Source: an uncultured Alistipes sp.
GTDB lineage: Bacteria > Bacteroidota > Bacteroidia > Bacteroidales > Rikenellaceae
DNA length: 64,000 nt
NCBI GenBank assembly: GCA_944321765.1
Contig: CALUMQ010000028.1
Coordinates: forward strand, 1 to 64,000
Direction: 5' to 3'
Shown here: positions 61,715-64,000 of the stretch, one piece after another
How positions within the stretch are numbered: the stretch's first letter is position 1
How the letters are laid out: every line of letters begins with the position of its first letter
Notes under the pieces: model-generated
Seen by the model: the letters and a program-made list of their open reading frames with translations, nothing else
The model's database searches: none
Told to the model about the DNA's origin: nothing
Translations under genes and position numbers: made by a program

Positions 61715-62605
61715 TTATGCCTGTTCCCCGGGTCTCTCGGCGTGCCACATGCCGTAGAGGATCAGTGCGGCGCCGAGAAGTGCCACGAGGGTGATGCGTT
61801 CGTTGATGAACGCCGCGGCGGTGAGGATCGTCACCAGCGGGTTGATGTAGATGTAGTTGGTCGTGCGCACGGCGCCGAGGCGGTGCATGGCGGCATTCCA
61901 GAGCAGGTAGCAGAGCATCGAGGCGATGACCCCGAGGAAGAGGAGGTTGCCCCACACGGCGGGTTGTGCGAGGGTCTGCCACGAGACGTCGAAGGGTCGG
62001 AATGCGAACCAGGGGAGAATGGTGAGCAGTCCGTAGAAAAAGACCTTGCGGGTGATGAAGAGGGCGGGGTATCGGTCTCCGAGCTTCTTGATCAGCAGCG
62101 AGTAGAGCATCCAGAGCCATGCGGCGCAGAAAGCCAGCAGGTCGCCGCGGGGGGAGAGCCGCAGGACGAAGTGACCGTTGAGCACCACGAGGACCATCCC
62201 GACGAATGCCAGGGCGGATCCCAGGGCCTGACGCCGGGACATGCGCTCGTTGCGGTCGATGATGCTCAACACGAGGGCGGTCCAAACGGGTGCCGTGCAG
62301 ACGATCAGCGAGACGTTTGACGCCGGAGCGTATTCGAGGGCGATGTTTTCGGTCAGGAAGTAGATCGAGCCGCCGCAGATTCCGGCCGCGAGGAGCAGGG
62401 CTTCGTCGCGCAGGGATTGGGCCCACATTCGCCCCCGCGCAAAGGGGAGGATGCAGAGATATGCCAGGACGAACCGCATGAAGAAGATCTCGGCGGGTGT
62501 CAGCGAATGGGCGATGAGGATCTTCGTGGAGACGAACGTGGCGCCCCACACGGCCACGGTGAAGAGGGCCGCGAGGTGATATTTGGAGTCGGAATGGTTC
62601 GGCAT
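61715..62605 (-). CDS. EamA/DMT family transporter
   Basis: 296 residues from MPNHSDSKYHLAALFTVAVW. Ten membrane helices form two EamA halves (VWGATFVSTKILIAHSLTP starts the first; WLWMLYSLLIKKLGDR the second). Such carriers export amino acids or other metabolites; the substrate is unknown. The frame is open to 62635, but the -7 box at 62633-62640 overlaps that ATG, so 62605 is preferred. Confidence 0.9.
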   Translation of the reverse strand: MPNHSDSKYHLAALFTVAVWGATFVSTKILIAHSLTPAEIFFMRFVLAYLCILPFARGRMWAQSLRDEALLLAAGICGGSIYFLTENIALEYAPASNVSLIVCTAPVWTALVLSIIDRNERMSRRQALGSALAFVGMVLVVLNGHFVLRLSPRGDLLAFCAAWLWMLYSLLIKKLGDRYPALFITRKVFFYGLLTILPWFAFRPFDVSWQTLAQPAVWGNLLFLGVIASMLCYLLWNAAMHRLGAVRTTNYIYINPLVTILTAAAFINERITLVALLGAALILYGMWHAERPGEQA

Positions 62606-62632
62606 GGGCAGCGGGGAACGATAAATCGGGAT

Positions 62633-62640
62633 CAAAAATA
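62633..62640 (-). promoter_or_regulatory. -7 box of the EamA transporter gene
   Basis: TATTTTTG on the minus strand, 27 nt before the ATG at 62605. Confidence 0.5.
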
Positions 62641-62765
62641 GGCAAATTTTCGGATCGTGCGTCTTTCGGAGGCGCAGAAAGCGCGAAAGATTCGCCGCGC
62701 GGCGATAAATTTTCCGAAGGAGCCATTTTCTGGGATGGAAAAGGCGTTATTTCATACTTTTTTTC

Positions 62766-62773
62766 TATCTTTG
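62766..62773 (+). promoter_or_regulatory. -7 box of secD/secDF
   Basis: TATCTTTG lies 57 nt before the ATG at 62831. No clear -33 element. Confidence 0.5.
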
Positions 62774-62830
62774 CGTGCTATTGTGCGTAATGACAATTAC
62801 AACAACAAATAATAAATTTTTTTCATTCCA

Positions 62831-64000
62831 ATGCAAAGTAAAGGTTTCATTAAACTCGTCGCGGTGCTTCTGGCGCTCGCGTGTGTTTATCAGCTCTCCT
62901 TCACGTTCAAGACGCGAAGCGTAGAGAAGAAGGCGGCGGAGTATGCCGCACAGTTCCCGCTCGAGAGCCAGGGCGAGGCCGAGCAGCACTACCTTGACTC
63001 GGTACAGAATCTCCCGGTCTACAACCTCGGGATCCGCAAGTTCACCTACAAGGAGTGCAAGGAGAAGGAGTTGAACCTGGGTCTGGACCTCAAGGGCGGT
63101 ATGAACGTGAGGCTGGAGGCTCAGGTCGAGGATGTCGTGCAGGCGCTTGCCGGCGACAGCCAGAACGATCCTGCCTTCGTGGAGGCGATTGCCGAGGCCA
63201 ATGAGGCGATGAAGCAGGGCTCGTCGTCGGACTATATCGGCGACTTTGTCAAGGCCTACTCGCGGCTGTCGAACGGACGTCCCATCGCGGAGATCTTCGT
63301 AAGCCCCGACCGCAAGGACATCACCCTGGAGAGCTCGGATGCCGACGTGGAGCGTTTCCTCAAGAAGGAGACCGAGGCCGCCATTGGCGCGTCGTTCAAC
63401 GTGCTTCGCAGTCGTATCGACCACTTCGGCGTGACGCAGCCCAACATCATGCGCCTTCCGAACTCGCACCGTATTCTGGTGGAGCTTCCGGGTGTGAAGG
63501 AGCCGCAGCGAGTCCGCGACCTGTTGCAGGGAACCGCATCGCTGGAGTTCTGGCTGACGTACGACGCCAATGAGGTGCTTCCGGCCCTGGTTTCGGCCGA
63601 CAAGCAGCTTCGCGAGATCCTTTCGCAGCAGGCAACGACGACGCCCGAGACGAGCGCCGTGACGACGGCTGCCGATACGACGGCTTCCGCCGCAACGATC
63701 GACACGGCCGAGGGCCTGATCGCCGAGGTGGGTGCCGATTCGACGGAGGTGGCCCAGAATGTTGCCGCTTCCGACCGTTACGACCGGGAGCAGAACCCGC
63801 TCTTCTCGGTGCTTGATCCGCGTTATGCCGGAGGTGCCGCCATCGGTGCTGCCTACAAGGCCGATATCGCAGCGGTCAACGAGTACCTTTCCATGCCGGC
63901 GGTTCGGGAGCTCTTCCCGGCCGACATCGAGTTCAAGTGGGGTGTCAAGGGCGATGACCGCATCGACGGACGCTACTACCTGTATGCCATCAAGGTGACG
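62831..64000 (+). CDS. secD: protein translocase SecD or SecDF fusion, 5' part
   Basis: 390 codons are inside the window and the frame continues past the right edge. One membrane helix is at the N-terminus (GFIKLVAVLLALACVYQLSF), then the signature LNLGLDLKGGMNVRLEAQV and the periplasmic P1 domain, including SRIDHFGVTQPNIMRL and HRILVELPGVKEPQRVRDLL. A Thr/Ala-rich insertion lies near 260-310. SecD uses the proton gradient to finish export through SecYEG. Bacteroidota often carry a fused SecDF; that cannot be judged here. Confidence 0.95.
   Translation, partial: MQSKGFIKLVAVLLALACVYQLSFTFKTRSVEKKAAEYAAQFPLESQGEAEQHYLDSVQNLPVYNLGIRKFTYKECKEKELNLGLDLKGGMNVRLEAQVEDVVQALAGDSQNDPAFVEAIAEANEAMKQGSSSDYIGDFVKAYSRLSNGRPIAEIFVSPDRKDITLESSDADVERFLKKETEAAIGASFNVLRSRIDHFGVTQPNIMRLPNSHRILVELPGVKEPQRVRDLLQGTASLEFWLTYDANEVLPALVSADKQLREILSQQATTTPETSAVTTAADTTASAATIDTAEGLIAEVGADSTEVAQNVAASDRYDREQNPLFSVLDPRYAGGAAIGAAYKADIAAVNEYLSMPAVRELFPADIEFKWGVKGDDRIDGRYYLYAIKVT

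Noticed and set aside
1-64000. tRNA genes, rRNA genes, insertion sequences or prophage
   Set aside because: I scanned for cloverleaf-like GGTTCGAATCC ends, transposase motifs and inverted terminal repeats and saw none I could support; a covariance-model search would be decisive.

Overview
The window looks like chromosomal core DNA of a high-GC member of the Bacteroidota, most likely an Alistipes-like gut bacterium (Rikenellaceae). This is inferred from gene content, not from a search. Pointers are the lpxC-fabZ fusion, repeated promoters with the Bacteroidota -7 box TAnnTTTG and few Shine-Dalgarno sites, BtuG-like beta-propeller lipoproteins behind a cobalamin riboswitch, a POT-family peptide transporter, GH3 and GH29 glycosidases, and an LptE/SecG cluster preceded by a sigma-54-type activator. 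No rRNA, tRNA, insertion sequence, prophage or CRISPR array was seen.

Layout, left to right. 0-9 kb (minus strand): a CoA-transferase lies behind rimP-nusA-infB, then lpxA and lpxC-fabZ for lipid A and fatty acid synthesis. 9-21.8 kb: a TonB-like protein, a cation/proton antiporter, tsaD (minus), a giant TamB-like protein, ExbB-ExbD-TonB, a DUF1573 protein, an amidohydrolase and thiol peroxidase. 21.8-28 kb: glycogen branching enzyme, a secreted alpha/beta hydrolase, and an AraC regulator divergent from a peptide transporter. 28-36.5 kb: a TetR-TolC-adaptor-RND pump operon ending in a PII-like protein, then an MBL hydrolase and an SDR. 36.6-40 kb: prs, engB and a PagL-like outer-membrane protein. 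40-44.3 kb: a cobalamin riboswitch and three surface lipoproteins. 44.3-50 kb: arginine decarboxylase, then a membrane-anchored HU-like protein, a sigma-54-type activator, lptE, a small acidic protein and secG. 50-64 kb: GH3 glucosidase, cdaA, an OmpH/Skp-like protein, ruvA, two FKBP-like lipoproteins, a small DNA-binding protein, dnaK, an SMR exporter, GH29 fucosidase, an EamA transporter and the 5' part of secD/secDF.

Envelope biogenesis is the main theme: lipid A synthesis, LptE, TamB, OmpH, SecG/SecD, TonB systems and a possible lipid A deacylase. The least ordinary parts are: the transporter-less B12 lipoprotein operon; an FKBP-like lipoprotein with a 51-residue Tyr/Gly tract; a cluster of phased TCTGCCAAA repeats and palindromes before dnaK; three back-to-back perfect hairpins between exbD and tonB; and the HU-like membrane protein coupled to an activator without a sensor domain. 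Starts were chosen from -7 box position, signal peptides and recalled family N-termini, so several are shorter than the longest open frame. All family assignments are by eye.
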